A stretch of DNA of 55,777 nt from contig VGTG01000015.1 in the NCBI GenBank assembly GCA_016874795.1, positions 1 to 55,777 of the forward strand. The letters run 5' to 3'. Numbering within the stretch: the stretch's first letter is position 1; every line of letters starts with the position of its first letter. The notes under the pieces are model-generated. The model saw only the letters and a list, made by a program, of their open reading frames with translations. It was not told where the DNA came from and ran no database searches. A program made the translations under genes and the position numbers. The stretch is from Deltaproteobacteria bacterium. Lineage in GTDB: Bacteria > Desulfobacterota > Binatia > UBA12015. Of the stretch, positions 28,376 to 37,428 are shown in pieces.

Positions 28376-29548
28376 CTAGGGCTCCTGGTCCAGGATCAAG
28401 CACGAGTGCGTCGAGAGGATGCCGCCGTTGCCGCTGACGAGGCACGGCCCGAGCCGCTCGAGCTGGCGCGCGCCGCCCTCGCCGCGGAGCTGGAGGATCG
28501 CCTCGCTGACCGGCGTCATGCCCCACATGTAGTAGGAAGAGAGCTGCCCGCCGCCGGTGTTGACGGGAAGCGAGCCGCCGGGACCGGTGCGCCCGTCCGC
28601 GACGAACGGTCCACCCTCGCCCTTCTCGCAGAAGCCGTAGTCCTCGAGCGTGACGAGCACCGTGAAGGTGTAGCAATCGTAGAGCTCGCAGAACGCGATG
28701 TCCTCGAGCGTCAAGCCCGCCATCGCGAAGGCGGTGCGCGAGGCGAGCCCCGCGCCGGAAGAGAGCGTCTCGAGCGGATCGCCGCCGGGATGTCCCTGCC
28801 CCATCCCGAGGAGGCGGACCGGCGGACGTCGCAGATCACGCGCACGCTCGGCGCTCGTCACGATGACGGCGACACCGCCGTTCGAGACGAGGCAGCAATC
28901 GAGGAGATGGAACGGCTCCACGACCCAGCGCGAAGCGTGGTAGTCCTCGAGCGAGAGCGGCGTGTCGCGAAGCTGAGCGAGCGGGTTCCCGCGCGCGAAA
29001 GCGCGCTGCGCGACCGCGATCGCACCGAGGTGATCCTGCGTCGTGCCGAAGCGGTGCATGTGCCGCTGCGTGACGAGCGCGTAGAGCGCGTTGACGCCGT
29101 ACTGGCCGTACGCAGCCGGGAGATCGCCTGCTTGCGAGTACGCGCTCGAAGAAGCCGAGCCGCCGCTGCCGTCGCGCTTCGGCGGCGCGAGCGGCGCGTC
29201 GGAGAACACGCAAGCGACGGTCGTCGCGAGGCCGGCCTCGATCGCGAGCGCCGCCTGCATGATCATCGCGCCGGCCGTGGCGCCGCCGAGGTTCATCGCC
29301 GCCGTCAAGCGCAGATCGCGAACCCCCATCGCCTGCTGCACGGCGAACGAGGCCATCGCCGAAGCGGGGCCCCACGTGAGACCCGGGTTCACGAGCAGGC
29401 CGTCGAGGTCCTTCCCTTCGAGACCGGCATCCTCGAGAGCACGCGCGACGGCTTCGACCGCGAAACCGACCGCGTTCTTGCCAAAGACTTTGCCCTGCTC
29501 GGTGACGCCGAGACCGGCGATCGACACGTCCGGAGTGCGGAGGGGCAC
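28376..29548 (-). CDS. Thiolase-like protein (Ltp/SCPx-type aldolase or transferase)
   Basis: A 390-residue thiolase-fold protein. The usual nucleophile site reads MNLGGATAGAMI with no cysteine, and the position of the thiolase GHP histidine reads SSYYMWG. FCELYDCYTF, typical of lipid-transfer-protein-type (Ltp) enzymes, is present. With a DUF35 gene immediately downstream, an Ltp2-like retro-aldol cleavage of a CoA thioester is more likely than ordinary thiolysis; this is inference. The start is GTG 29548; the 186-bp element ends nine bases upstream of it, so the native upstream region may be displaced. Confidence 0.85.
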   Translation of the reverse strand: MPLRTPDVSIAGLGVTEQGKVFGKNAVGFAVEAVARALEDAGLEGKDLDGLLVNPGLTWGPASAMASFAVQQAMGVRDLRLTAAMNLGGATAGAMIMQAALAIEAGLATTVACVFSDAPLAPPKRDGSGGSASSSAYSQAGDLPAAYGQYGVNALYALVTQRHMHRFGTTQDHLGAIAVAQRAFARGNPLAQLRDTPLSLEDYHASRWVVEPFHLLDCCLVSNGGVAVIVTSAERARDLRRPPVRLLGMGQGHPGGDPLETLSSGAGLASRTAFAMAGLTLEDIAFCELYDCYTFTVLVTLEDYGFCEKGEGGPFVADGRTGPGGSLPVNTGGGQLSSYYMWGMTPVSEAILQLRGEGGARQLERLGPCLVSGNGGILSTHSCLILDQEP

Positions 29549-29557
29549 GTGGGGCTT

Positions 29558-29743
29558 CTAGCCTGCATTTCTCACCAGATCCCTACTGCGGCGGCCGATA
29601 GCACCGAATCTTCGCGAGCTTCTCCCTCCGGGCTCCTCGACGTACTGTTCAAGTACGCCTGCGTCGCCCTCCGGTCCGAGGCTCGCGAATCTTCGGCACT
29701 CTCGACCGCCTCGCGACGTGATCTGGTGAGAAATGCAGGCTAG
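29558..29743. mobile_element. 186-bp inverted-repeat element, family 1, copy 2 (MITE-like)
   Basis: Identical to 9478-9663 except T at 29627. It has the same perfect 24-base terminal inverted repeats and CTAG ends. Bases outside the two CTAGs (CTT on the left, CAG on the right) do not match each other, so no longer target duplication is seen. It occupies most of the gap between the thiolase-like gene and the divergent PQQ lipoprotein gene. Confidence 0.8.
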
Positions 29744-29818
29744 CAGGCGTCGCGGCTGATCCCACGGTCAGGAGGAAGCCGCTGGACAGCTCCGGGCGAA
29801 TCGAGCACCTCTGGGAAA

Positions 29819-31771
29819 ATGCAGCGACCGCCCCTCGGTTCCATCGTCGCGCTCCTGCTTCTCGTCGTTTCCCTCGCCGCGTGCTCGGATGGAGCGAGCG
29901 ACGGCGACCCCGTCGACCCGGGCCCGTCGGCGACGGAGTGGACGACGTACGGCGGGAGCCTGTCGCGCACGTTCTACAACTCGGCCGCGACGGAGGTGAC
30001 GCGCGAGAATGCGGCGAAGCTCGTGCCGCTCTGGCGCTTCACGACCGGTGCCGTCGTGACGGCCTCGCCGATCGTCGCCGATGTCGACCTTCCCGGCGAG
30101 GGCAGGACCCAGGTCGTCTACACGCCGTCGTGGGACGGTCACTTCTACGCGCTCCGGGGCGCGGACGGGACGCTCGTCTGGTCGCACCGCTTCAAGCCGC
30201 ATCCGGGGGCCTCGTACCCGCAGGCTGCCTCCGCTTCGGTCGAGGTGATCGACGGCAGGCGCGTCGTGTTCGTCGGAAGCGGGATGACGATGCATTCGTT
30301 CGACGCCGCGACGGGTGAGCTCCTCTGGGAGTTCGACGCCGGCACCGGCTGCACGAACTGCGACTTCCTCGCCGAGCGGAACGAGATCCTCTCCTCGGCA
30401 GCGGTGTTCGAGGACGTCGTCTACTTCGGCATGGACGTCAACGACTTCGGCGACGGCAAGGGCGGGGTCTACGCCGTCGACGCGAAGGACGGCACGCTCG
30501 AGTGGTACTTCGACCTCGTCACGGGAGCGACGTGCCATCCCGATCCGTCCGACGCCGTGCGCCGCTTCGACGGCTACCACACGACCGACGAGCTCGGGCT
30601 TCCGTCGGACTTCTTCTCGACGCGCGAGGGATGCGATTTCGATCGCACCGGAATCGCTTGCGGCAACGTCTGGTCGTCGGTCGCGATCGATCCGGAGCGC
30701 CGGCTCCTCTACACCGCTTCGAGCAACTGCGACACCGATGACGACCCGGCGACGCGCGAGCCGCCGCTGATGCCGCCCTACGAGGAGGCGCTCTTCGCGC
30801 TGCACCTCGACACGGGCGCGCCCGCGTGGCGCTGGCGCCCGCGTGAGGTCGACAACGACGATCTCGCGATCGGCGCGGTGCCGAACCTCTTCGAGACCGA
30901 GATCGCGGGCGAGGCGCGCGAGGTCGTCGGCATCGGCGTCAAGGACGGTACCTACTACCTCCTCGATCGCGACGGCGTGAACGAGCTTACGGGCGCGATC
31001 GAGCCGTACTGGCAGACGAACACCGTCCCGGGCGGCGACTTCGGCGGCATCATCGCGAGTGCTTCGGTCGGCGAGGACAAGGTCTTCTTCAGCACCGCGA
31101 TCGGGACCGACATCACGAACCCGCAGAAGCCGTCCGCGTGGGCGCTCGACGCGCGCACGGGCGGGGTCGTCTGGACGAACGCCGAAGCTCTCCCGAGCTA
31201 CGCGCCGACGAGCGCGATCCCCGGCGTCGTCTTCATGGGCTCGATCGGCGGAGCGGTCTTCGTCTACGACAGCGACACGGGCAAGCTCTTGAACCGCCTT
31301 TCGGGCGTCGGACCGATGTCGTCCCCTGCGGTCGTGGTCGGAAACCGCGTCTTCTTCGGCTCCGGGACCGGTGCGCGCGGCGGCTCGCCGGCCGCGATCG
31401 CGTTCCAGACCTCCCTGATCCCCAGTCCGATCTCGGCGTTCTGCGTTTCTGGCAGCGAGGGCTGCCCGGAGCAGGGCACGTGCAACGACGGCAACCAGTG
31501 CACGACGGACGTACGCGACATGGGAGGCGCCTGCGTCAACGAGGCGCTCGAGGACGGCACCGAGTGCGCCGTCGGCGTGCTTCCCGGCGAGTGCCGCCAA
31601 GGCATCTGTCTCCTCGACGAGGTGATCTGCGACGACCAGAACCAGTGCACGGACGACATCGCGACGCAGAGCGGCTGCCGCTTCCAGATCATCGCGGACG
31701 GGACGCCGTGCGTGGTCCGCGACGACGCCGGCCAGTGCGTCGGCGGTGCGTGCGTTCCGCTCGCCGGCTAG
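29819..31771 (+). CDS. PQQ-binding-like beta-propeller lipoprotein with Cys-rich tail
   Basis: A 650-residue lipoprotein: signal sequence with lipobox LAAC (modified Cys near residue 22). Residues 40-540 hold repeated propeller blades of the PQQ-dehydrogenase type (TPSWDGHFYALRGADGTLVWS, VYAVDAKDGTLEW, ALDARTGGVVW). The tail has two Cys-rich repeats around CNDGNQCTTD and CDDQNQCTDD, common in secreted deltaproteobacterial proteins. Whether it binds PQQ is open; it could instead be an assembly or binding propeller. ATG 29819 starts the signal sequence; no strong ribosome site is seen. It is divergent from the thiolase-like gene. Confidence 0.83.
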   Translation: MQRPPLGSIVALLLLVVSLAACSDGASDGDPVDPGPSATEWTTYGGSLSRTFYNSAATEVTRENAAKLVPLWRFTTGAVVTASPIVADVDLPGEGRTQVVYTPSWDGHFYALRGADGTLVWSHRFKPHPGASYPQAASASVEVIDGRRVVFVGSGMTMHSFDAATGELLWEFDAGTGCTNCDFLAERNEILSSAAVFEDVVYFGMDVNDFGDGKGGVYAVDAKDGTLEWYFDLVTGATCHPDPSDAVRRFDGYHTTDELGLPSDFFSTREGCDFDRTGIACGNVWSSVAIDPERRLLYTASSNCDTDDDPATREPPLMPPYEEALFALHLDTGAPAWRWRPREVDNDDLAIGAVPNLFETEIAGEAREVVGIGVKDGTYYLLDRDGVNELTGAIEPYWQTNTVPGGDFGGIIASASVGEDKVFFSTAIGTDITNPQKPSAWALDARTGGVVWTNAEALPSYAPTSAIPGVVFMGSIGGAVFVYDSDTGKLLNRLSGVGPMSSPAVVVGNRVFFGSGTGARGGSPAAIAFQTSLIPSPISAFCVSGSEGCPEQGTCNDGNQCTTDVRDMGGACVNEALEDGTECAVGVLPGECRQGICLLDEVICDDQNQCTDDIATQSGCRFQIIADGTPCVVRDDAGQCVGGACVPLAG

Positions 31772-31789
31772 GCTCTCGCCTCGGAGCCG

Positions 31790-32686
31790 GTGACCGAACC
31801 GTTCGTACCCGTCCTCGCTTCCGTACCCGCGAACCGCGCGAACGAGCTCCTCGCGCTTCTCGGCTCGATGGGGATCGAGGCGGAGTATCGCCCCGAGCAG
31901 GGCGGGGCGATCGTCGTGCGACCGCTCGACGAAGCGGGAGCGCGCCGCGTCCTCGCCGAAGCGGCTCCCGAGCGGGAGGAGAGGGAGCGCGACGTGCGGC
32001 CGCGCGAGCCCGCGCTCGTGTGGTCGCGGCGCGGTCTCGGAGCGCTCGTCGCGATCGCGGCCGCGTGCGTCGCCGTGTTCTGGAGCACGCATCTCCGCGG
32101 CCTCCCGAGCCGCGAGCGTCTCGTCGAGCATGGAGCGATCTCGTGGAGCCGCGTCGAAAGCGGTGAAACGTGGCGCCTTCTCGCCGCGATCTTCGTCCAC
32201 TTCGACGGCGCGCACCTCCTCGCGAACCTGCTGACGCTCGCGCTCGTCGGGCCGCCGCTCGCGCACCTTCTCGGATCGGTTCGGTTCCTGGTCGTGTTCT
32301 TGACGTCGGGCTTCGTCGGGAACCTCGTGAGCCACGTCCTGAACCCGAGCGTCGGCCTGAAGGCCGGCGCTTCCGGAGCAGTCGCGGGCGTGCTCGGAGC
32401 GCTGGGCGGCCTGGCGCTCCGCCGCGACCGGCCCACGCGGTTCCGCCGCTGGCAGGTCCTCGGTGCGCTCGGCGCCGTCTACGCCATCCTCGTCGGAGCC
32501 GGGCCGGGCCGGGACAACCTCGCCCACGCCGCGGGGCTCCTGGGCGGTCTGGTCGCAGGGCTTCTCCTCGGCCGGTTCCTGCTCGTTCCGCAGGAGACCG
32601 CGACCGAGGGGACGGACGAACGCGGTGCTCCGCGGAGCAATTCCTCGCGCCCGGGCAGTGCAGATCCGGCCGGAATCGACCGATGA
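31790..32686 (+). CDS. Rhomboid family intramembrane serine protease
   Basis: A 298-residue protein. An N-terminal DUF2007-like domain (VLASVPANRANELLALLGSM) is followed by a six-helix rhomboid core. WRLLAAIFVHFDGAHLLANL carries the family's WR and HxxxN features, the catalytic Ser lies in GASGAVAGVLG and the catalytic His in DNLAHAAGLLGG. It should cleave membrane helices of unknown substrates. The start is GTG 31790 with GGAG upstream. It lies 18 bases after the PQQ lipoprotein and 6 before the YfhO-like gene, so the three are probably one operon. Confidence 0.9.
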   Translation: MTEPFVPVLASVPANRANELLALLGSMGIEAEYRPEQGGAIVVRPLDEAGARRVLAEAAPEREERERDVRPREPALVWSRRGLGALVAIAAACVAVFWSTHLRGLPSRERLVEHGAISWSRVESGETWRLLAAIFVHFDGAHLLANLLTLALVGPPLAHLLGSVRFLVVFLTSGFVGNLVSHVLNPSVGLKAGASGAVAGVLGALGGLALRRDRPTRFRRWQVLGALGAVYAILVGAGPGRDNLAHAAGLLGGLVAGLLLGRFLLVPQETATEGTDERGAPRSNSSRPGSADPAGIDR

Positions 32687-32692
32687 ACCACC

Positions 32693-34813
32693 ATGCCCAG
32701 GCCTTCGACCGCGCGGGCGACCGGACGACTCCGGACCGCTCTTGCACTCGCGGTCCTGGCCCTCATCGTCGGCTGGGTCGAGCTCCCGTTCCTGCTCGAC
32801 CGAGCGATCGTCGTCGAGCGCGACGCGCTCTCCTCGATCCTCCCGATGCGCGCCTTCCTCGCACGCGCGCTCGCCGCGGGCGAGTGGCCGATGTGGAATC
32901 CCGCACCGGTTCTCGGAAAGCCGTTTCTCGCCGAATGGCAGACCGGGCTCTTCTATCCGCCGACCGCGCTTCTACTCGTTCCGCCGTTCTCGCGCGGCTT
33001 CAATCTTCTCTTCACGTTCCACTACGCGTGGAGCGCGCTCGGCGCGTTCCTCTGGCTCCGTGTCGTCGGCGTCACACGGCTCGGGGCGCTCCTCGGCGCG
33101 GTCGTGTGGAGCTGCGGCGGCGCGCTCGTCTCGCTCGGTCATCTCCTGAACCACCTGATGGCCGTCGCGTGGCTTCCCTGGGTGCTCTGGGCGTGGGCGC
33201 GACCGCACCGCGTCCGGCATCGCATCGTCGTAGCGGCGGCGATGCTGTCTTTCGCTCTCTTCACGGGAAGTCCCGAGATGACGCTCCTGATCGCGGGGCT
33301 GCTCGTCGTCACGAGCCGCGATCCTCGCTCGCTCCTGGTGCCGCCGCTCGCCGCCGGTCTCGCCGCGGCGCAGCTCGTTCCGGTGTGGGTCTACCTCGGC
33401 CAGACGGAGCGCGGTCTGCACGGCATGTCCGCGGCGAGCGTGATGGCGTACTCGACGTCGCTCGGACGTATCGCCGGCTTCGTCGATCCGAGCGCGGCGG
33501 ACTCCACCGCGTTCCTGCCGACGCTCTACGTCGGCGTGGTGCCGGTCGCGCTCGCGCTCGCGGGACTGTGGCTCGCGCCGACGTCGCGGCGTCTCGCGGC
33601 GCTGCTCGTCGCGATCGTCTTGGTCGGCCTCGCGCTCGGAGCGAACGGCGGGCTGCTGCCGCTCCTGTACGAGTGGCTCCCCGGCGTCGAGCTCTTGCGC
33701 TACCCGGAGAAGCTTCTCGTCGGCGTGCACGCGCTGATTGCGTTCGGCGCCGCCTACGGGCTCGCTGAGGTCGGGCGGCGCCTGCCGGGGACGGCCGGCG
33801 TCGTCGCGGCGGCGCTGCTCGTCGCGATCGCGTGCGCGGATCTCATCCATGCGAACCGCGGCGTCCTGTTCACGCTGCCGCCGGCGAGCGTCTTCCAAGC
33901 GCCTCCGATCGCACGAGCGATGGAGGAGGACGCGCACGCCGCGGGCTCTTCGGCCGTCGAGCCGCCGCCGCGGTACTACGCGAACGCCGTGCACGGTCCG
34001 CGCGCTTCGTCTCCGGCGGAGGTCGCCGGTCTCGACCGCGCGATCCTCTTCGCTTCCACCGGCGAGCTCTACGGCCTCGGGAACGTCAACACGCCGGCTT
34101 CGCTCAATCTGGCGTCGCACGAGCGGCTGCAGATGGCGCTCGAGCGCGCTCCGCGGGACCGAGCGCTCGCCGTTCTCGCGGCGCTCGGCACGCGTTGGGT
34201 CACCTCCTTCTCTCCGATCGCCGAAGGCGACGGGATCCGCGAGGTCCCGTTGCCGAGGACGCGCTTCGGTGCCCGTCTCTACGAGCTGACCCGCGCTTCC
34301 GCGCACGCTTTCGTCGCGGAGCAGGTCACGGGCGCGGCGAGCGACCGCGCCGCGCTCGAGCGATTCGTCGCCTCCGCGGACGCGACCGGGTCACGCCTCG
34401 CGGTTCTCGAGGGAGTCGAAGGCGCGGCGGAGTACCGCGCACCGCGGCAGCGAGACGTCCGCTTCGTCGAGAGCGGACCGGACCATCTCGCCCTCGAGGT
34501 CGTGATCGACGCAGCCGGGCTCGTCATCGTGAACGACACCTACCTCCCCGGCTGGCGAGCGACGATCGACGGGAATCCGGCCGCGATCGAGCGGGTGAAC
34601 GGGCTCGTGCGCGGCGTCTGGGTTCCCGCCGGCCGCCATCGCGTCGAGATGCGCTATCTCGCGCCCGGGCTCGCCGTCGGAAGCGCGATCTCCCTGTCGG
34701 TGCTGGCGGCGATCGGTCTCGTCCTGGCGATCGTGCCGCGCCGCGCGCGCGCGCGGCTCGCCCGGATCGGTCGTCCCGAACCCGCTCTCGCCGGAAGCTA
34801 CCGCGAGCCGTAG
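32693..34813 (+). CDS. YfhO-like multi-pass membrane protein
   Basis: A 706-residue protein with about ten membrane helices and a large periplasmic region, as in the YfhO / GT-C glycosyltransferase-like group. The early loop VERDALSSILPMRAF with the later WNPAPVLGKPFLAEWQTGLF is typical. The C-terminal part (NDTYLPGWRATIDG and VWVPAGRHRVEMRY) matches the conserved domain before the last helix. YfhO proteins are implicated in sugar modification of cell-envelope polymers. Its last 16 bases overlap the end of the convergent dacA-like gene. Confidence 0.85.
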   Translation: MPRPSTARATGRLRTALALAVLALIVGWVELPFLLDRAIVVERDALSSILPMRAFLARALAAGEWPMWNPAPVLGKPFLAEWQTGLFYPPTALLLVPPFSRGFNLLFTFHYAWSALGAFLWLRVVGVTRLGALLGAVVWSCGGALVSLGHLLNHLMAVAWLPWVLWAWARPHRVRHRIVVAAAMLSFALFTGSPEMTLLIAGLLVVTSRDPRSLLVPPLAAGLAAAQLVPVWVYLGQTERGLHGMSAASVMAYSTSLGRIAGFVDPSAADSTAFLPTLYVGVVPVALALAGLWLAPTSRRLAALLVAIVLVGLALGANGGLLPLLYEWLPGVELLRYPEKLLVGVHALIAFGAAYGLAEVGRRLPGTAGVVAAALLVAIACADLIHANRGVLFTLPPASVFQAPPIARAMEEDAHAAGSSAVEPPPRYYANAVHGPRASSPAEVAGLDRAILFASTGELYGLGNVNTPASLNLASHERLQMALERAPRDRALAVLAALGTRWVTSFSPIAEGDGIREVPLPRTRFGARLYELTRASAHAFVAEQVTGAASDRAALERFVASADATGSRLAVLEGVEGAAEYRAPRQRDVRFVESGPDHLALEVVIDAAGLVIVNDTYLPGWRATIDGNPAAIERVNGLVRGVWVPAGRHRVEMRYLAPGLAVGSAISLSVLAAIGLVLAIVPRRARARLARIGRPEPALAGSYREP

Positions 34814-36057
34814 CGCGACGAGCCGCTGCCGCAGCCGGCGCCCGAGCACCCGCGACGGACGCCGCTCGAATCCCAGGCCTGCGCCGCAACGGACAGCGGT
34901 GGAGCCGCGGGCGGGTCGGTCGAGATCGCGCGCGGAGCGGTCGACGACGCGGGGAGCGAGTGCACCGCCGGTCTCGCCGGAGCCGCGGAGCGCGACCGAG
35001 CCGTGGCACTCGCCGCAAGCGAACGCGCGGGCGCGCGCGCCGTGACGGTTCGCGCCGGAGCGCTCGCTGGAACGGGACGCGCTGGCGCAGTCGCGGCGAC
35101 GGTGCGGGCATAGCTCGCCTTCGAAACGGCCCTCGGCGGGGTCAGATCCTCGGCGACGCGCACGGTCTCGACCGCGGCCGGAGCCTTCGGTGCAGCCGGA
35201 GGAGGCGTGCGCACGCGGGCCATCTGCACGTTCGGCCAGGTGTCGCCTCCTTCGCCGCGAAGCGCCCACTCGAGAAGCTTCCGCGTGTCGCCCCACATGT
35301 CGTTCGCCCCGAGGACGACGACGATCACCTCGCGATCACCGAGCGAAGCCGCACCGGCGAAGCAACGTCCTGCGGCGCGGGTGAAGCCGGTCTTGCCGAT
35401 CACGGGGACGAAGTAGCCGCTGAGCAGCCGGTTCTTCGTGTGAAGAGAAACGGGCTTCGGCTTGCTGCCCTGGATCACGATCGAGCGCGACTTGGTCTCG
35501 ACGACGCGGCGGAAGCCGGGCACGTCGAGCGCGTCGCGCAGGATCATGCCGAGGTCGCGTGCCGTCGAAAGGTGCTGCGAGTTCGGAAGGCCGGAAGGAT
35601 TCCGGAACGTCGAGTTGCGAGCGCCCGCGCGCGCGGCGCGCGCGTTCATGCGAGCGGCAAACTGATCGACGGTCCCACCGAGACCCTCGGCGACGACGAC
35701 GGCGCCGTCGTTCGCCGACTTGAGCATCAGAGCATAGAGGAGATCGCGCAGCGCGACGCGCTGGCCGGCGCGCAGGTAGAGCTTCGACGGCGCCTGCGAC
35801 GCGGCATACGGGCTGACCTGCATCTCGTCGTCGAGACGTCCGCTCTCGAGAGCGATCATCGTCGTCAGGATCTTGGTCGTGCTCGCGGGCGCACGGCGCA
35901 CGTCGGGATTCTTCGACCAGATCAGCTCGCCCGTCGCGGCGTCCATCAGGACGGCCGCCTGCGCCGTGACGTTCGGCGCAGCGGCTGCCGCCGCGTCGAC
36001 CATCGCCAGGACACCGATCAGCGCCCAGCCCATCCGCCGTCCGCTACTCACCGCCAC
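34798..36057 (-). CDS. D-alanyl-D-alanine carboxypeptidase (PBP5/DacA-like)
   Basis: A serine peptidase of about 419 residues that trims the last D-Ala from peptidoglycan stem peptides. The three catalytic motifs are present: SxxK in ASTTKILT, SxN in KSANDGA and KTG in IGKTGFT. A signal segment (MGWALIGVLAMVDAAAAAA) precedes it. The last 130 residues are Ala/Pro/Arg-rich and end GCSGAGCGSGSSRYGSR, without the usual amphipathic membrane anchor. The start is uncertain among GTG 36057, GTG 36051 and ATG 36033; GA-rich sequence favours 36057. The divergent gene encodes an L,D-transpeptidase, which uses the tetrapeptides this enzyme makes. Confidence 0.88.
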   Translation of the reverse strand: MAVSSGRRMGWALIGVLAMVDAAAAAAPNVTAQAAVLMDAATGELIWSKNPDVRRAPASTTKILTTMIALESGRLDDEMQVSPYAASQAPSKLYLRAGQRVALRDLLYALMLKSANDGAVVVAEGLGGTVDQFAARMNARAARAGARNSTFRNPSGLPNSQHLSTARDLGMILRDALDVPGFRRVVETKSRSIVIQGSKPKPVSLHTKNRLLSGYFVPVIGKTGFTRAAGRCFAGAASLGDREVIVVVLGANDMWGDTRKLLEWALRGEGGDTWPNVQMARVRTPPPAAPKAPAAVETVRVAEDLTPPRAVSKASYARTVAATAPARPVPASAPARTVTARAPARSLAASATARSRSAAPARPAVHSLPASSTAPRAISTDPPAAPPLSVAAQAWDSSGVRRGCSGAGCGSGSSRYGSR

Positions 36058-36072
36058 CCTTCCCCTCTCCAC

Positions 36073-36102
36073 CTCCCGGCGCTCCGGCTCCCGGCGCTCC
36101 GG
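36073..36102. repeat. Tandem 15-bp duplication upstream of dacA-like gene
   Basis: CTCCCGGCGCTCCGG occurs twice in direct tandem. It lies in the presumed untranslated leader of the dacA-like gene, 16 bases from its start. It may be a slippage product; no function is evident. Confidence 0.7.
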
Positions 36103-36157
36103 GACCCCAACTCTTATCCGACCTGACTTCCCTTGAAAAGTCGCAGGGCTGCCATCC

Positions 36158-36186
36158 TTGTCTGTTTGCCGGGGCGCCGATACAAA
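36158..36186 (+). promoter_or_regulatory. Candidate promoter of the L,D-transpeptidase gene
   Basis: TTGTCT (36158-36163), a 17-base spacer and TACAAA (36181-36186). In-frame GTG codons follow at 36193 and 36196, so translation may begin at the 5' end of the mRNA. Confidence 0.4.
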
Positions 36187-36192
36187 GTCCGG

Positions 36193-37314
36193 GTGGTGTG
36201 GGGTGTGCCGAGCAGGTGGTGGGGACGGATCGGCGCCGGCGGCGCCGCCCTGGTGGTCGGCCTTCTGATCGCCGGAGTCGAGGTCGGCCGCGGCCGGGAG
36301 TGGACCGACGCGGACTGGGGCCGCTATGGAGGCGAGACGTACACCTTCGTCGCCCCGGGCGACGCGCCCCCCGACCAGGTGCGGACCGTCATCGGGCAGA
36401 TGGAGACGTACACGCCCACGACGGGCGACACGTTCTACGACATCGGCCGCTACTTCGACCTCGGGTACAACGAGATCGTCGCGGCGAATCCCGACAGCGA
36501 CGTCTGGATCCCGGCGCAGGACGGCAAGGACATCCAGATCCCGCGTGAATGGGTCCTGCCCTGCTGCAACTTCGACGGGTTGATCGTCAACATCCCCGAG
36601 ATGCGGGTGTACTACTACCCGAAGCGAGCGAAGGGCGCGCCGCGCACCGTGATCACCTATCCCGTCGGTCTCGGGCGAACCGACTGGAAGACGCCGACGG
36701 GCAAGTTCAAGATCACCGAGAAGACGAAGGACCCGACCTGGGTCATCCCCGAGTCGATCCGCCAGGAGCGCATCGCCGACAAGGGCTTCAGCGAGAAGTC
36801 GATTCCCGGTGGCAGCCCGGACAACCCGATGGGGCGCTACCGCATGCGCGTGTCGCTCGACATCTACTCGTTCCACGGAACCAACATCCCGTGGGGCGTC
36901 GGCATGTTCGTGAGCCACGGCTGCATCCGGTTCTACCCCGAAGACATCGAGCGGCTCTTCCCGACGGTGCCGACGGGAACGCCGGGCGAGTTCATCTACC
37001 AGACCGTCAAGGTCGGAACGAGGAACGACCGCATCTTCGTCGAGGTGCACGAGGACATCTACAGCATGCAGCCGGGCCGCTGGCGCACGACGATCAACGA
37101 GCTGCAAAAGCGCGGATTGCTCGACCGCGTCGACGAGGAGAAGCTGCACCAGGCCGTGTACGAATCGCGAGGCATCCCCGTCGACGTGACCCGGGAGACG
37201 CTTCCCCCGAGCACGAACGAGGCGGGAGGCCCCGGCATCCACCCGCTGCCCGCGACGCAGCTCGACGCCGACGACTCGTACCCCTCGCGCAACCGCCCCG
37301 CGACCGGCGGCTGA
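36193..37314 (+). CDS. L,D-transpeptidase (YkuD family), membrane-anchored
   Basis: A protein of about 373 residues that would cross-link or modify peptidoglycan. A membrane or signal helix (IGAGGAALVVGLLIAGVEV) is followed by a LysM-like peptidoglycan-binding segment (TTGDTFYDIGRYF ... IVAANPDSDVWIPAQ). Then comes the YkuD catalytic domain with SFHGTNIPWG and the active-site SHGCIR. The start is uncertain: TTG 36133 is in frame but lies upstream of the likely promoter, so GTG 36193 is preferred. It is divergent from the dacA-like gene, and a second, shorter L,D-transpeptidase lies at 40071-40643. Confidence 0.9.
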   Translation: MVWGVPSRWWGRIGAGGAALVVGLLIAGVEVGRGREWTDADWGRYGGETYTFVAPGDAPPDQVRTVIGQMETYTPTTGDTFYDIGRYFDLGYNEIVAANPDSDVWIPAQDGKDIQIPREWVLPCCNFDGLIVNIPEMRVYYYPKRAKGAPRTVITYPVGLGRTDWKTPTGKFKITEKTKDPTWVIPESIRQERIADKGFSEKSIPGGSPDNPMGRYRMRVSLDIYSFHGTNIPWGVGMFVSHGCIRFYPEDIERLFPTVPTGTPGEFIYQTVKVGTRNDRIFVEVHEDIYSMQPGRWRTTINELQKRGLLDRVDEEKLHQAVYESRGIPVDVTRETLPPSTNEAGGPGIHPLPATQLDADDSYPSRNRPATGG

Positions 37315-37328
37315 ACGCACAGAGACCT

Positions 37329-37423
37329 CCGCGCGCTGCGCGCTCGGCCGAGCGGCAGCGAGCCGGGTGAGGAGGCGCAGCTTAGGCTTTGCCGCGTGGA
37401 GGAGAGGGGCGGCGCCCCTCTCC
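37329..37423. repeat. Multi-hairpin repeat between convergent genes, copy B
   Basis: Begins with a GC-rich palindromic part (CCGCGCGC, then GCTCGGCCGAGC). It continues through a GGC-TTT-GCC core and ends in a perfect 10-bp stem: GGAGAGGGGC (37401-37410), loop GGC, then the complementary GCCCCTCTCC (37414-37423). It lies between the ends of the L,D-transpeptidase and HTH-like genes. Confidence 0.65.
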
Positions 37424-37428
37424 TGCGA

